A DNA stretch of 64,000 nt from Rotaria macrura (lineage: Eukaryota; Rotifera; Eurotatoria; Philodinida; Philodinidae). The stretch covers positions 144,250-208,249 of the forward strand of contig OENT01000113.1 in assembly GCA_900239685.1 (NCBI GenBank), in the 5' to 3' direction. The notes under the pieces are model-generated. The model did not search any database and was not told the origin of the DNA. It saw only the letters and a program-made list of their open reading frames with translations. The translations under genes and the position numbers were made by a program. Of the stretch, positions 1 to 14,100 are shown one piece after another. Within the stretch, counting starts at the first letter, position 1, and each line of letters opens with the position of its first letter.

Positions 1-319
1 GAAAGAAGAGTTTCAATTTTTATCTTAAATCTCACCAGTTACCTTTCTAGATTGATCTGAGAGATTCCTCCAACGGGCTGTCTTAGTAAAATACGTGGAG
101 TTTTTTTTAATAGTCTATTGTGTGCGTGCTGTTCATTTCATCTTTGGATAGGTTACGATTACATTAATTTGTTCAGAATCCAGCGTGCTTGTCTTTGTGA
201 TATGTGAAAAAAAGTTTGAGATACTTGAACACAGGCATATCAATACAAAAGTAGGTAAAAACAATCAAAGTTTATTTTAGATTACTTCAAATGTTTTTCT
301 AGTCTACGAGAAGAGGATG
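1..319. other. left flank, no feature recognised
   Basis: AT-rich sequence with stops in all frames. It lies downstream (3') of the TPR pseudogene on the minus strand. I see no clear continuation of TPR-like translation and no RNA gene here. Confidence 0.4.
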
Positions 320-1214
320 ATTCGATGGTAACTTATTTTAGCGATGTCTACGCTAGTTGAACATTTCTCATAGCCATACTATATTTTTGAATAGAAACAT
401 ATAATATTGCAAAATCATGATATATCTCAGCTGAACTCGGATGTATTTTTAGTTGTTTATTTTCATATATCTTTATTGCTTTTTGAAAATATTTTAAATC
501 CCTTGAATAATCTGTCATTTCTCTATAACTTTCTCCAATGCTCCTTTATGATGTTGCATAATCCAAAGAATTGCAGCGAACATGTTCGAGAATGTCTAAT
601 ATTTTTCGATGAAACGGCAGTGCCATGCTATAATCGTTAATTAGTCCGTGAACATTGCTAATACGTATTAGTACAGGTAGTAGCCCGATAGGAAGGTCTT
701 TCAAGCAGTATCAATTGATGTATGGTAAGACATCTTTGAACATACTTGACTGCCATGGAGTAATCTTTCATACATCCATAGATTCTTTCTAACACATCGT
801 CTGTATTACTGAAAGTTGAATTATTCTCTTGACACAGTTCATACTGAATTTGAAGTACATTATGAGGAACCTTGAGAGCCGTTGGATAGTCACCCATCCG
901 TTCATAAAGCCACTGCAAAACTTAGGTGACTATCAACCATAGCTAGATGATTTGGTAGTAGAGCTATGTCGTAGATTTTATGCAATTTTTCTATTAGTCC
1001 AAGTGCTTCGGTGCAGAGTCTCAAATTGCAGTATGCTCTACCGATGCTCACGTGGGAAGAAGCTAAGAATGGATGATTTCGGGGTAGAACTCTTTCTCTT
1101 ATTTTTAGTTCTTCTTCGTAAAATTGAAGTGATTTTAATTACATAATTACCCATGTTGCTATAAACTTTCCCTACATTACCGTAGGAAAAAGCTAATGAA
1201 GGATAGTTCATAGG

Positions 1215-1361
1215 CAGGGGGGAAAAACAGATTCCGGATCCACGAGGATCCATGGGGATCCACCAGGATCCATGGGGATCCATGGGGATCCATGGGGATC
1301 CATGGGGATCCACCAGGATCCACCAGGAGCTCCGGATCCGAGGATCTGCTTTTTCCCCCTG
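1215..1361. mobile_element. small TIR element, copy 1 (hAT-like MITE candidate)
   Basis: The 147-bp block opens with CAGGGGGGAAAAACAGAT and ends with the near-complement ATCTGCTTTTTCCCCCTG. Between the inverted ends lies a GC-rich 10-bp tandem array, very unlike the AT-rich surroundings. It interrupts TPR-like coding sequence of the pseudogene. The ends match the copy at 15577-15682. I find no clean target duplication here (left 8 bp TTCATAGG, right GGAAGAAG), so this copy is either old or was rearranged. It has no coding capacity; mobility would need a transposase supplied elsewhere. Confidence 0.7.
1241..1330. repeat. 10-bp minisatellite inside TIR element copy 1
   Basis: Nine consecutive 10-bp units fit the consensus CATGGGGATC or CACCAGGATC, each carrying the GGATC core. 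The array is GC-rich and contains overlapping palindromes (CCATGG, GGATCC). It makes an artefactual proline/histidine/tryptophan-rich open frame on the minus strand. Confidence 0.9.
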
Positions 1362-3030
1362 GGAAGAAGCCAAGTTGGAATAATTTATCGGTAGTGATTT
1401 TACTAATATTCTATAAGATTTATTGAAGCATTTCAGTGCTTCTAAGTAGCTACTCGTTGCTTTATTCCCTTTACCGATATGATTGTACGAAATAGCTAAA
1501 TCAAAATGATTAGGTGGTAGAATCTTTTTGTAGATTGTATGAGCTCTTTCGTCAAAAATTCGAGCACTCTAAACTAGTTACTCATGTCGTTATATGCTAG
1601 ATCGATGTTGTTGTAGGAAATAGCCGAGAATAGATCATTTCTTAGTAGATGTTTCCGGTTGATATCAACTGATTTCATGTTAAATGAATCTGACTCTTCG
1701 AATTCTCCTTAGATACGTTTTAGTTGTCTAAGTTGATGATAAATATGCGCTCTATCAATATCACGTCAAGTATTCTTGAGTATTTCATTGTAAATTTCTT
1801 CAGCTTGATGGAATCGACCCAATTGAAGCATTGATTTAACCATTCTATACCATCCGTTACAGTAGATCTCTTCTCGCATGCGATAACTGAGAGCAGTTAA
1901 GTGAAGATCATTTTATCAGTAAGAGTCAGCTGTATTTCACACAATCGGCTTCCATTCACCATCTGTTTGATTTTTCCGATACGAAAGACAGTGTGCATGG
2001 AAATAGAATTTCTTGTTCTTGATTGAAAGAAGTCACTTTCTTGGTGATAAAGAATGCAGTAGATGAGAACAGCCATATCAATATACATTTCGAACAGAAT
2101 ACCTACCATATCGTTGACTGCCGAAGTATTTTTGGCAAACATAGGAGAAACCTCGTGATCTTCACTGGTAGAAAAAAAGTTATTTGAAGATATTGAACCA
2201 TTTTTAGTGTTACGAAGTTGCTCAAAGTCGATATTTGATAATCCTTGTGCCTGATTAACAACAATCTGCTGTCTAGAACAATTTGTGAATTGCTTTTTGT
2301 GTAATTCTTCAATATGACAATGGAAATAACAAATCAAGAAATCCATTTTCATCATTATTACAGGTTTCAGTGTTTGAAGAGACCAGTTTAATATCTCGAA
2401 GAAGAAACTCTCACGAAAGTGTACCACCGAATCCATGATTCGTAGCAATAACCACGTTAAATTTCATTGACGAGGTTAAAGGTAGACGTATTTTCGATGC
2501 TGTTGTTACTCCAAAATTGAACGAAATCATTAATGGTTTTTTCACTATGATCGATTTGAAAGAGTGTTTTGTTAGATATTCGGGTATACATAAATGAAGG
2601 ATGTACTTAATCCAGCCTTCGACTGAAATCTTCTTCACTGATGTCGATGAAACTCACTGAAATATTATATTGATTATACTGTTTGATGACTAACTTCAGC
2701 GGTTCACACAGGGGTGCAATTATCATGTATACACCCTTGACTTTGTTCCCATGCTCGCTGAAGCCTGCATTTTCGGTTTCGTTTTCATAAAATACATAAA
2801 TACTATCAACATGAGGCATATCATGAACGAGGGACACTACCTTTTGCCACTCAGTACATCCAAAAATGAGAAATACTTATTTTTCATCGGCTTCTCTAAG
2901 AAAACGAAGACACTCATCGAGTTGAATGACGGTATGACTTTCGTTCAACAGAACTTTCAATTTTGCTAAATCCTTTTGAAAGCCATTGTTTCTGCAGTCT
3001 ATATCGTCATCTATCTATATCAGGATTAAA

Positions 3031-5108
3031 TTTCTACCATTGGTCTTCTCGAACAACTGCTATCCTTCGGTATTGATTCTTGTCTTTTCGAAATGCCTGA
3101 TGATGATATAGACATAGGCTCTACTATGTTTTTTTATATCGATACTTTTGTGAATGCTTAGTCGATCGTCAATCGAATATCATGAAAAACGTGGTTGTCA
3201 CTAAAAAGTATTTATTGATTTCTTCGTTAGTGTCTTTGTTGATTGAGCTTTTTCTTGATATCCCTACGAGATAAAATGTTCATTGTTAACAATCAAAGCT
3301 GAACCTCGTCGGTTTTAAATCGAAGATTATACTGACCAGAATAAAGAGGTTTGAAAGAGAAAAAGAAGCAAAATTTTCTTAGTAGGATCCACGCGAACGA
3401 ATTAGAATAACTAACATAATAAGTTCTTTTTGCATTACTTCTCTAGCTTTCTTGTTTTTCTCAATTACTGATGTCGATATATTGACGAGAGCAACGAAGC
3501 GTGAGATGTATCCACTTATTCAACTACTCTTGCAAACAGTAGATGAGTCATGAATTTTCTGTTGCCTTAACCCGCAAATGATGGCGGCCAGAAAGTTTTG
3601 AATCTTTCGTGCAATACGATAAGACTAACAATTAACTTTTATTTTGGCATTGTATTCATATGAAAGCGAAATACATGTTAATGGTTACGCTTGATTTCCT
3701 TTATTATTATTGTGTCTGTATGTATTACCACTAACACTTTACACCTTCAAAATGCCTATGTTATTATTTTTTTTGTTTATACACGAATTATCTAAGGATG
3801 CGTCCATGCGTGAAAGCGAGAACCCTACTGGCTAACTTAGAGCAGCTCAGATTCGGTGTTCATCTCTCTCTACTTGATACGACTAAACGTCATCGAAAAC
3901 GCTTCTAATTCTTGAAATAGTATTATAGTTCATGCTAATATTGAAGAAAAATTGATTTTAATTATACGCACTATTTCAGTCGTTCAAGACTAATAAAATC
4001 ATTGAAATTCTTTAATTGCTATCCTGAATTCATTGCTAGTTTGAAGTTAAAAATCTCCAATTTTATGTATAATTTAAATTATATGAATTTTCAAATTCTA
4101 GATTTCTCGATGATCGATCCTTCATTTGATTCTATTAAATTAATCGATAGTTATCGTGTAAAGAACAGAACCCTGTTTATCGGGGATTCGACTGTATACC
4201 GCGTTTCTAAATCTAGAGCTGTTATCATAAAGAATACATTCTCTTTGAGTTCATCTTCAAATGTACGTATACATTTATCACTTAAAAAATATGTAATCTT
4301 TCTGAATCTTGCTTGATACAAATGACGCATGTTCTTCAACTCTATGAAATTTAACACTTAATTCAACATTTAAAACTTTTAGTAGGAATCCATGAGATCA
4401 ATTTAAATACACGAAAAATATATATATACATCCCGTTTCGAGTTGCTACTAATGAATTGCCATATGGTTTTGAATGTAACATTTAAATTAGCGTCATTAG
4501 TCATATATAGTGGTAAGCAAATTATAAGAAAAGAAAAAAATAATTTTCAGATGCAATTCTAATGACGATAGGAATATTTTACTGAAAAAGATCCTGAAAA
4601 CATGAATGAAGTTGACGATGGGACTCGACGAATTTCATTTTATATTTTATTGAAGATGCACGGAATCTATCCCAAACTAGTAAACTTTCACCCAATTTCA
4701 AAATAAGCAGCTAAAGTCGAGCATCTAAAAGATTTTCAAAGTCAGTATTACGTCAACAAGACTTTCAACTAGTGTTATGGATTATTACCTTCAAGCATGA
4801 GACCCTTTACTTTTTCGCACTTGTTACTACACATTGAATAGTGTGTGTGTGTGTGAAGCATTACTCAAACGATTAGAGATCATACAGTTCAACATACGTC
4901 CAATATTAACGCGACACACAACCAACCAAATGAAATCTGAAAAGTTTGTTACTTAAATCAATTTCTTTTAAAAATGAATTTATATTTTTCGTTTTTATAT
5001 TTTTTACAAAATGAACGAGCATTTAAAAGAGTTTTCCTTTAATACAGTCGACTAGATAGAAAAAAAGAATTCAAGATAGCAAAGACACCGGTTTAATTCG
5101 AAACGTTC
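3031..5108. other. intergenic stretch, no gene recognised
   Basis: About 2.1 kb between the ART-TPR pseudogene and the 3' end of the LRP-like gene. A plus-strand 104-codon frame at 4002-4316 has no recognisable domain, AT-driven composition and an equally open antisense frame, so I do not call it. Short TG and AT microsatellite tracts occur near 4842 and 4422. Confidence 0.4.
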
Positions 5109-8100
5109 TTATAAAATTCCTACATGTGCCGAATGAACATTCAGTCTCGTAATCGTATTTCGATCAGAACTAAATATGGGTTGCTTTTCATCAATATAGA
5201 ATGGATCATCCAGATCTTCATTTGTTGTATTGTCTGTTTGAGTATGTTTCGTTCCAACGGTAGATAGATCATTTTCATCGAATAACACGTCTTCTAGCGG
5301 TCGTTCATAAGTATGCACATCACTTGTTGGTACATGTGAATAAATGTTATTCATTGAATTAACTTCTAATCCAATTTGTTCATGAAGACGACGGTGTGAA
5401 AACAGATGTTTAATTTGAAAAAAATTTGGATTATAGCGAAGAAATGCGTAGCCAATAATAACTAATATAACACAAGTGCTAACAATTAAAAACCAGGAGC
5501 CCCATGGGAATCGTTGATGCACATGACAATTTCGACCAGTGAAACCACGTAAACAACTAAATATCATAGTAAGAACTAAACTTAGTAAGAGACACGACAC
5601 TTACCGACACATTGGTTTATTATTTTCTAGAAAGCATATGCCCTTATTTTGACATTTTATCGATTGGCATATATTATTTTGACATTGTTCACCTGTAAAA
5701 CCATTTGGACAGCTATACAGAAAAGAATGAATTTCGAAAATATTATTCTGCAATGCCCAAAAACTTACTTGCAAACAAGATCAGTTCCATTCGTTAGGCA
5801 TGTACCATTATTTTGACAATACGCGGAACATCGATTTGATTCACATCGGTTACCGAAAAATGGAAATCTACATCTACGAATAAAGAAAAAAAATTGAAAA
5901 TATGTTTCCTCTGAATTGCGTTCATAGTTCAATATGAGTTAGCCTCGTCAATGGTCCAAACATCTGAACACAATATTTCTGAATATGAAAGACACGTGTA
6001 AGATAACGATGCAATGAAGATCTATGCATGTTTGTTAAAACAGCAAAAGGGCAATATCCACATAATGTTGAGTTGTAAATAACTACGAAGAACTTTTATG
6101 GTTTCTACATAAGTAGTTAATTCATACGAATCAAATATTTTGAGAGATGTTCATTACTTTACATAGAGTTTTTATGCCTCTCTTCTTCTTTCAATATTTA
6201 ATCTATTTTTTTGTAGTTCTTTATAGTGATACGGTTCTCGTCTTTAGTTGATAAAGTGTTGTTGAATTCTTCGTATTTTATCGCAGGTAACTCAACTTTC
6301 AATCAAGTTTTTCGATTCTAGTTACTGCGGAAGGTACTACAAGCTAATATCTGGTTTGTTTACAGTACATGGAATATTTTCTCCCAATCATTGATGAGCG
6401 AAAATTTCAGTTAAAATTTGTACGTCTTATCAAATTATTATTTTTGTGTGAATAAATTATGTCATCAATAACAAGAAGACTACGGCAGCGTTAAAACTGT
6501 TGATATTTTGAAGAAAATAGATCATCAATGGTCTCATAGAGTATAATGTACTATCTGTTTGAGTGTACACTCTATACTACAGTATATTTGAAAATATTGT
6601 TCATAATGAACATTTGAGATATTTACAATTTTCATAAAAAGATCGAATCTCATTGAAACTTTATTTGTCGATGATGTAACATTGAGACTGTTTGTGAAAA
6701 AGATAATACTATCGCATAGCATGATCCTACTGAGAAATAGTACTCTTTGACTTAGTGCAAGGATTTTTCCCTTCTTTCTAATTACTTTTTGGAGTGTTTG
6801 ACACACCCATTGCGCGCAATCGGTTGTCTACAGAGACAAGTTATTGTAAACGACGAATTTCTACTGATCGAAAGGAAAATGTTTTTCTTATTGATCCCTT
6901 GTAAGAAAGATTTAAACCAAAAGGATAATAGCTTGAGAGTATGGACGGTGTTTTCAAAAGTTTTTAAAAATCACTTTATGGATCGACTGATTGCCAGTCT
7001 ATGATCATTTTTTCGTGTAATAGTAGAGCTCATTCCATCTCGAAATCAAAAATTATCAGAATTCGTTCAAACTAGGGAAAGTTGCATCAGAAAACTTTCT
7101 CAATAATGAAACAAGGCTACCACAAGAATCATCTTGAAACCAGGGAAAGGATAATGACCCGACATTACCTTTAGATCAAGCTCCTTCTTTCTTGAAAATA
7201 AGAAAATTAAGGATCACTAATGATGATTGACATTTTAGATCGATGTATTCTCAGTTGAAGATAGAATTCATATCCCTCTTTGTTTACTACTTACGAACAT
7301 GTATTGGAATTTTCGATGTCGTTGATAATTAAAAGACCATTGTTAAAACAATGCGTACGTCTATTCATTGATTCTCGACAAACACAACTTTGTGATTGAA
7401 CATGAAAGATCAACGAATGAATTGAACCATCACATGATGAGTCGAGAAACAGTGATCGTGAACACTGTTCGCGTTGCAATGGTGCAATAATACGATCACA
7501 TGGTACTTCTATTAATTCATGAAAATTTTACACAATAGAAATATGCATACAAGGATAATACCGATTTCACCACGATCACTTCTCAGTGTTGTACACAGGT
7601 AAGGCGTAGGTCGAATTTTTGATTGTGACAAGTAACACATACAAGGTGGTTGAGAATCATTAACAATATGAAAACAGCCAACACTGATTTTATTTGTTAG
7701 CCGACACATTTCACAGTCATCTCCTATGTATGTACGATTTGAGCAAACGCATTGACCATTGGAACATATGCCACGACTATGACATGATGAACCACATAAA
7801 TTCATTTCTATCAAAAAGAAAGAAATTTGTTGTGCAAGTGAGATATTTCTCATTCCATATTAAACCTACGTCCAGGAGTTATACACAATGGTTGATACGA
7901 TGGAGTTGATATACAGATACGACCATTTGGACACGATGAATCAGAACAAACTGGATGAAACACTAATAGATGATAGAAAACGATATTTCTATGACAAAAT
8001 ATCTAAATTAGTGTAAACGGTAATATCATGCATGTCACTAATATAGTTTCTAAGTTAGAAGAATATATTCATTATTCGACAGACAACGCGGTCTTTCTCT

Positions 8101-11100
8101 GTAAACCTATCTTCCTAGCAACATATATATAATGCTGCAGTCTGTAATTCCCTTCACACGAGAGTAAGGATTAAATCACTTACTATTCGATGTATCAATA
8201 TTCGGATATTTAAATTCATGCATATATTGAATATTCACGGATGTTTTCAATTTTCGATGCTTTTCTATCATTGTTCTACCAAATTTATCTAACCATACTT
8301 CATCGTATGTAGAATCTGTTGTATTATATATCATAACGACAAGTATGTCATCATGAAGGCTAATAACATAAGGTCGAAAATCTAAACATATATAGAGTTA
8401 AAAAAGAAAATCTATTAAGAAGAAAATTTTACTTTCAAAATGATAAATGTTTGTTCTCCATGGTTGACTTGTATCAGTCGCATAACTGTCAATATCACCA
8501 TTTGACAATAAGACATATAAGCGTGGGTAACGATAATCTAATGTCATGCTTAAGATAGGATATTGAAGAGTTAAGAATATTTCAAGATTTGATCCATCAA
8601 GTAAACTTCGATAGACGAAGGAATGTTGCGCGTCATAATATGCACTTATGTATAGATAACTAGAAAAAAAACCACATATAAAGATTGAAGGACATTACAA
8701 AATATCTAGTTATCATGAGAATCGAGTCATCTAATGCATTGTGAAACAACGAACGTTTAATCGACTATCGATATTGATCATGATTTTTTTTTGACCACAG
8801 CCGCAGTATTGATGAGGCTGTGTGATGTTTTGGTATATGACAGAATAAGTATTCAAGTTGATGGGTGATATTTCGGTCTCTATGGATTGTAGAAAAAACC
8901 ATTGGAGACACTAGTTACCTTCTGAAAAACATTCACATCAATGTCACTTTGTAGTTTATTATGATCGTTTGATCTTATAGCAAATCTAGCTTAATCTATT
9001 TACTGAAAAAAAATCAAGTAGTGGAATTTCGATACAAACATTTGAAACCCTGATAATTCTGATGATCCTTTGAATATCTCTCAGGTTTCATGAGAACATA
9101 GAGGTCCTCCCTCTACTGATGTACAGAATTTTCAAAAACACACCACGACTTTCTCTCGATGTGACATATGATCATCGAGCCCACTTGAAAATTTTCACTA
9201 ATCAAGATTTTTGTATAAAATATTCTAAGTATTGGTCTGAAGATGAATCGAAAATAATGTTTTGGACATCGAAGGTCATCGGAATGAATCTTTCTAGATT
9301 TTTGCTAGTATCATTAAAACTTCTATTTAGACATAGAATAAGCTGAAAGGCTAAGAATAACTATTTTATTCTTGCAAGAACACTCTAGACGATGAACTTT
9401 TTATACAAATCATTTTGGTGTCTCCGCCTCTAAATGATTGATAATCATCAAACAATTAAATTGTATGATACATGAATGACTCTGTGTTTTGATGACACAA
9501 TGTTCATTTTCCTTAGATTGATATATATGCTCGCAGGCAAACGTATGTTTTGTCAACGAGCTCGTAGTAACACGTCGATGTATTCGTTTGGATTTGCTTT
9601 TCCATCCATCTCCTTTAACGTTAATTCTGTTTACACTATGGTTGTGATATACTCGGACGGGACACGAGGATGAATCAATCATGTAATAACTAGAATGTTG
9701 TGTCTGTATCGAACAACGATTTATTGACATTTTGTTTACCCTTGTAATGGATGAACATTAATCGATGATATTGTTTTTGTGTTTGAAAATGTTAATCGAT
9801 TAACAAATGTTAATAATGTATAATCATATTTATTCGCATACATTATTTCAATACCGTTTGACGACGATGATGGATCATCATATAATGCATAAACTAAGCG
9901 ATGAATCCAATCAACGTCCAACAGAGTAAAGTAGAAGAGCGACGAAGACCAAATCTATGATTGAAAACATGAAGTATCTATTAGAAAGTATTCAAACTCG
10001 AAACCTGTGTTGCATTGTTTTGTAATCGATCTGTTGAATTAATAATTTGATTGAATTTCTGTTGCCAAATAAAACTATGTCCATTACGTTGTTCACTGTA
10101 CAATAAACACCATGCATTATCGATCGGAATGAATATGGCATCAATCACATGATGTGCAGGATTTACCGGCTAGAAACATATGAAGTGTATTTAACAATGT
10201 TTTGAATAGAAAATTTTACTAAAAATATTGAACCAAACTGAGAAAGATAAAATGATGCACGAGGATTAAGCATTACATCGAACGTTTGATTACTTTGTAC
10301 TACACATGAAACACTATTGCCATCGTTCTGTAAAAGAAAAATTCATATAGGTTGAACTTTTCACAAACTACTGCAAAGATTACTTTTTCCAAGGCATATC
10401 CCCGATCACATTGGCAATTCGTAGAAGAATGCTTATTCATACAACTACTAGTCTCATTATTGGTTTGAAAGAGATTTTTATGTGAACAAGTGCCAAACGA
10501 CCAATTACAAATATCATCTTCCAACATGCAACTTCTAAACAAATTCAACAAGTAAAAACAACACGAGACAATAACTAGGAGTTTTTTCGTACCCGAATGC
10601 TGTTTTAATATAGCCCTTTTTACATTGACAAATGGGCATACGATTGATTATTTCACAAAAGCTCGATACCGAATCACAATCAGTACAATTACCTAAAAGT
10701 AAACATCATCATAGATAGAATATTCTTGGCTCATACTGAAGTCAATAGTATGATGTTTTCAGTAGAATTATGATCAACTCTATTACTGGCAAGAAGACGA
10801 CCAACTAAAGTCGGATTACTTTTACTCTATTGTCTTAACCCGCTATAGTACTTCAACACATCACAGAACAAAGGTTACGTCAAAGTGCAGTTACCGTGCA
10901 AATGAAATAAGATAAAACATCATTGAGGACTTGCCGAAAATCATTCAATGACATTTAAACATAGAATTTCGTTGGAATTTATCGACGAACATAATCCTAC
11001 GCGAAGAAATCTCTTTTTGAGTTCAATCTGTACACATAAGATAGACCTTAATGAAATTTAGGAATTTCTAAAATAATAACGGTGTCGGACTCTTTCGTAA

Positions 11101-14100
11101 AGCTACAGTTCATTTGAATGATATATGATTCTATTACACGATTACTGTAAAAGAATGAAATGAAGAAAATAGTTAGAGGGGAGCAATAAATAACTCATGG
11201 ATGAGAACTACAATGTTTTAAAAATTCCATTTCATTTAGAATTTAAATTGCGTAAACGAATATGAGATTCTCTAATAAATTTGAACTTAGTGCCTAGTCA
11301 TCGTGAAGGAATTACTTCGTTTAATTGAAGTTTGAATGATGTTCTGGTTATCAACACGTTCATCTACGATCGAAATTTCGGGTGATTCAATGCATTTTAG
11401 TACAATGTTTTGGAATTTTAAAAAAGTTCGTTAGAATTTAATTGATAGAAAATTTTCAAGTTCAAAAAGGGATTCTCCACGTTTAGAGATTTCAATGGTA
11501 TGCATGATAATCCATCCTACAAAAAGCATGCTCTCTTTTTTGTCTGACAAAGAAACACACAGAGATCGAAAGAATATACCATTCAAAAATGAATTGATCT
11601 AATAACTATTGCTGAGGATAAAATACGATTAAGTTTTTAATATTTATCCGAAATAAAATGGTAAAACACATCTAAATACTTACGACAACGCCATGGATGC
11701 TCATCATCCCCAAGTGGACATTGATTTATGCCATCGCATAGTTCATTCAAAGGTATACACGATGGATTGTAATTATTTAGTTCATAACGTTGTTTTGCAC
11801 ATCGATAACCATTGACACATGTATAATCTTTCTGTAATGACATCGATATAAAATCATAATTAATGTAATCATCGCAATTGTCTTCATCTGAAGAATCAGA
11901 ACAATCAAGATCACCACTAAGAGCAAGTACAAGATTTCTTTATTTTCTTCTGTAGAAAAGAGAAAGAAAGCTTACTCGCAAACATAAGTACGATTAATAC
12001 AAACATGACTGGTTTTACATCGAAATAGATCAGCTGATTCACATGTCATATTGAGTTGTTGCATTGGTCCTATTGTTGTCGTTGTTACAGTAATCGGATG
12101 ATTTAGAAAAATATCTGCATTTCAGAAGAGAAATGAAATTTACTCGTTCAAGACAAAAAATTTACTATACATAACAAGAACTAATACATACTGCATGCTT
12201 GTGATGTTTCATCTCCACTAATACCATCTATTCGATCAATACTTGGACAATCTTGAACATTGTCACAAACGTTTTCGAATGGTATACATTTCCCCGATAA
12301 TGGACATTTAAAATATTCGTTAGGACATGTAACATTTTCACAATCAAATGGTTCATCAGCACCATCATCTAAAAATTTCAGGCATGTCAATAAAACTTTA
12401 CGTTAGAAAATAAAACACTCTAATGAAGACCGACAGCAATAGGGTGTATCGTCACATCGATGAGTAATTGATACACATTTTCCATCACAATAAAATTCTT
12501 CATCCGAACATAAATTTGGATATTTCACTGGTATTGTAGAAAATAAAATTGAATATTTTTTATTTGATATGTTTTACTAAACGAAATTCTTCTTACTTTT
12601 GCACATATTCAAGCTCGGCCATTCACAAAAATGTTCACATATTGTGCTATGTTCATCTTCACCATGTAAACAGTCAGTTTTATTATTACACAAATCAGCT
12701 GATGTTATGCATTTTGAATTACTCAAACAATGAAATGATGAAGAATCACTGCATACTATCGATAAATACATAAACAAATCCATAATTCTGTAGTTTAAAA
12801 AAAAACTCAAGGCATAAGATTAATTTACTTTTTGATTTTTTTCCCTGCAAATTGTAGTATACTCAATTCAAATATAACGAGTGACTTAATGATTAGTAAA
12901 CAGAGTTCTCTGTTAGATATGCTTCTAAATTAGATTGTATAGATTGACTGTGACAAAAGATATTTTCAAAAACCCAACGCAATTGTTTCCACATTTCTTT
13001 AAGTTATGGTGATCGATCACTATATGAAAGTGGACGAGAATTTGTATTAAACGAGCGACCGTCTACTTTTCTACGATGTTTCTTCTAGAATTATGAATGA
13101 TTACTAACTATTGTAAGAATACTCTAGAGATCGGAAGACCAATCGATTTCAAAAATCTCGAATCAAAATGTGACCATTCAAATTATTTTCGATAAATCGT
13201 TTAAAGGTCGTAAAAATCTAGCTAAACGTATGATTTCATACGGTAACTATATCGGTTTTCATTGTTTTAGTAACTTAACAATTTTACTGGATCTTTTTGA
13301 TGAGAGAAATATTAGATCAAAAACTTCGAATTATGTCAAAAATTGTTTAATGGAATCTATTGACTGTAGCCTGTTTGGGTTCTTAGAAATTCGTCTTTGA
13401 TAAACGATCTGTAAATTTTCAATGGTAAAACTACTCAATAAAAGAGTTTAGTGATTGATTACTCAAGGATTTCTTATCATCTTCAAAAAACTGTGTTTCG
13501 AACAGTTGCAACATAAGGACTACTCTTCTCAATAGGTCATGAACAGTACTCTCGATTTTCATACATCTGATAAGCAAAACTCTTACTGAAATCGAATGAA
13601 AAAAAAAGTTGTGTTTAACTATCATTAGAGAAACATATAGAATTTGCAGGCCAGTACTATAAATCGATCGAGTATGGAAATCTTTAGTCAGAAAAGATTT
13701 CTATCAACAGTATTTATTTATACTTGGACGTATCTGTAAAGGGTCTCAAGAGAGTTTTAGGTCAAAATTTGACATAGTTCTATAATTTATATTCGAGTAA
13801 GTTCTTACACATATACAAATTAGTCATAGGCGATTAATATCAGAACATGCATTATTTGTAGTTCAAGATTCGGATTTGAGATAAAACACGGAAAAATAGT
13901 TTCATACATAGGATCGAACATGTTTTCATTGTATGGAATGAAATAATTAATTTTATTACTGATTCTCCTGCATTGCTGCATCGTCTGTTAGATAGTGTGA
14001 ACAGGTGTCTATCGCAAAAAAAGGTAAGATGAATAGAATACTTTTGAAAACTCATGAAAATATTTTGGAAACTATAGAAAGAGTCCCAACTTATGTCTAT

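Larger units (their letters stand above)
320..3030 (-). pseudogene. decayed ADP-ribosyltransferase-TPR protein (bdelloid type)
   Basis: Minus-strand translation in shifting frames gives the order typical of bdelloid ART-TPR proteins. First comes an N-terminal domain (about 3010-2600; pieces DDIDCRNN, SLVHDMPHVDSIYVF and KVKGVYMIIAPLCEPLK). Next is an arginine ADP-ribosyltransferase-like core (about 2450-1900; QGLSNIDFEQ, NNFFSTSEDHEV, ISMHTVFRIGKIKQ), then a linker (about 1860-1700; LGRFHQAEEIYNEILKN, RAHIYHQL) and TPR-like repeats (about 1500-320; MNYPSLAFSYGNVGKVYSN, DYSMAVKYVQRCL). It is broken by frame changes and by stops at 2877-2879, 1766-1768, 1709-1711 and 546-548. Active ARTs need an R-S-E triad. 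The STS block survives, but the residue expected as Arg lies in a diverged VNQAQGL and the acidic pair before SMHTVFRI is not recognisable, so activity was probably lost. A TIR element sits inside the TPR part. Family identification is from memory of bdelloid proteins. Confidence 0.85.

Noticed and set aside
1038-1373. 111-codon Pro/His/Trp-rich minus-strand frame
   Set aside because: It is a translation of the 10-bp minisatellite in the TIR element joined to pseudogene TPR sequence.
4002-4316. 104-codon plus-strand frame
   Set aside because: No domain, antisense also open, AT-driven composition.
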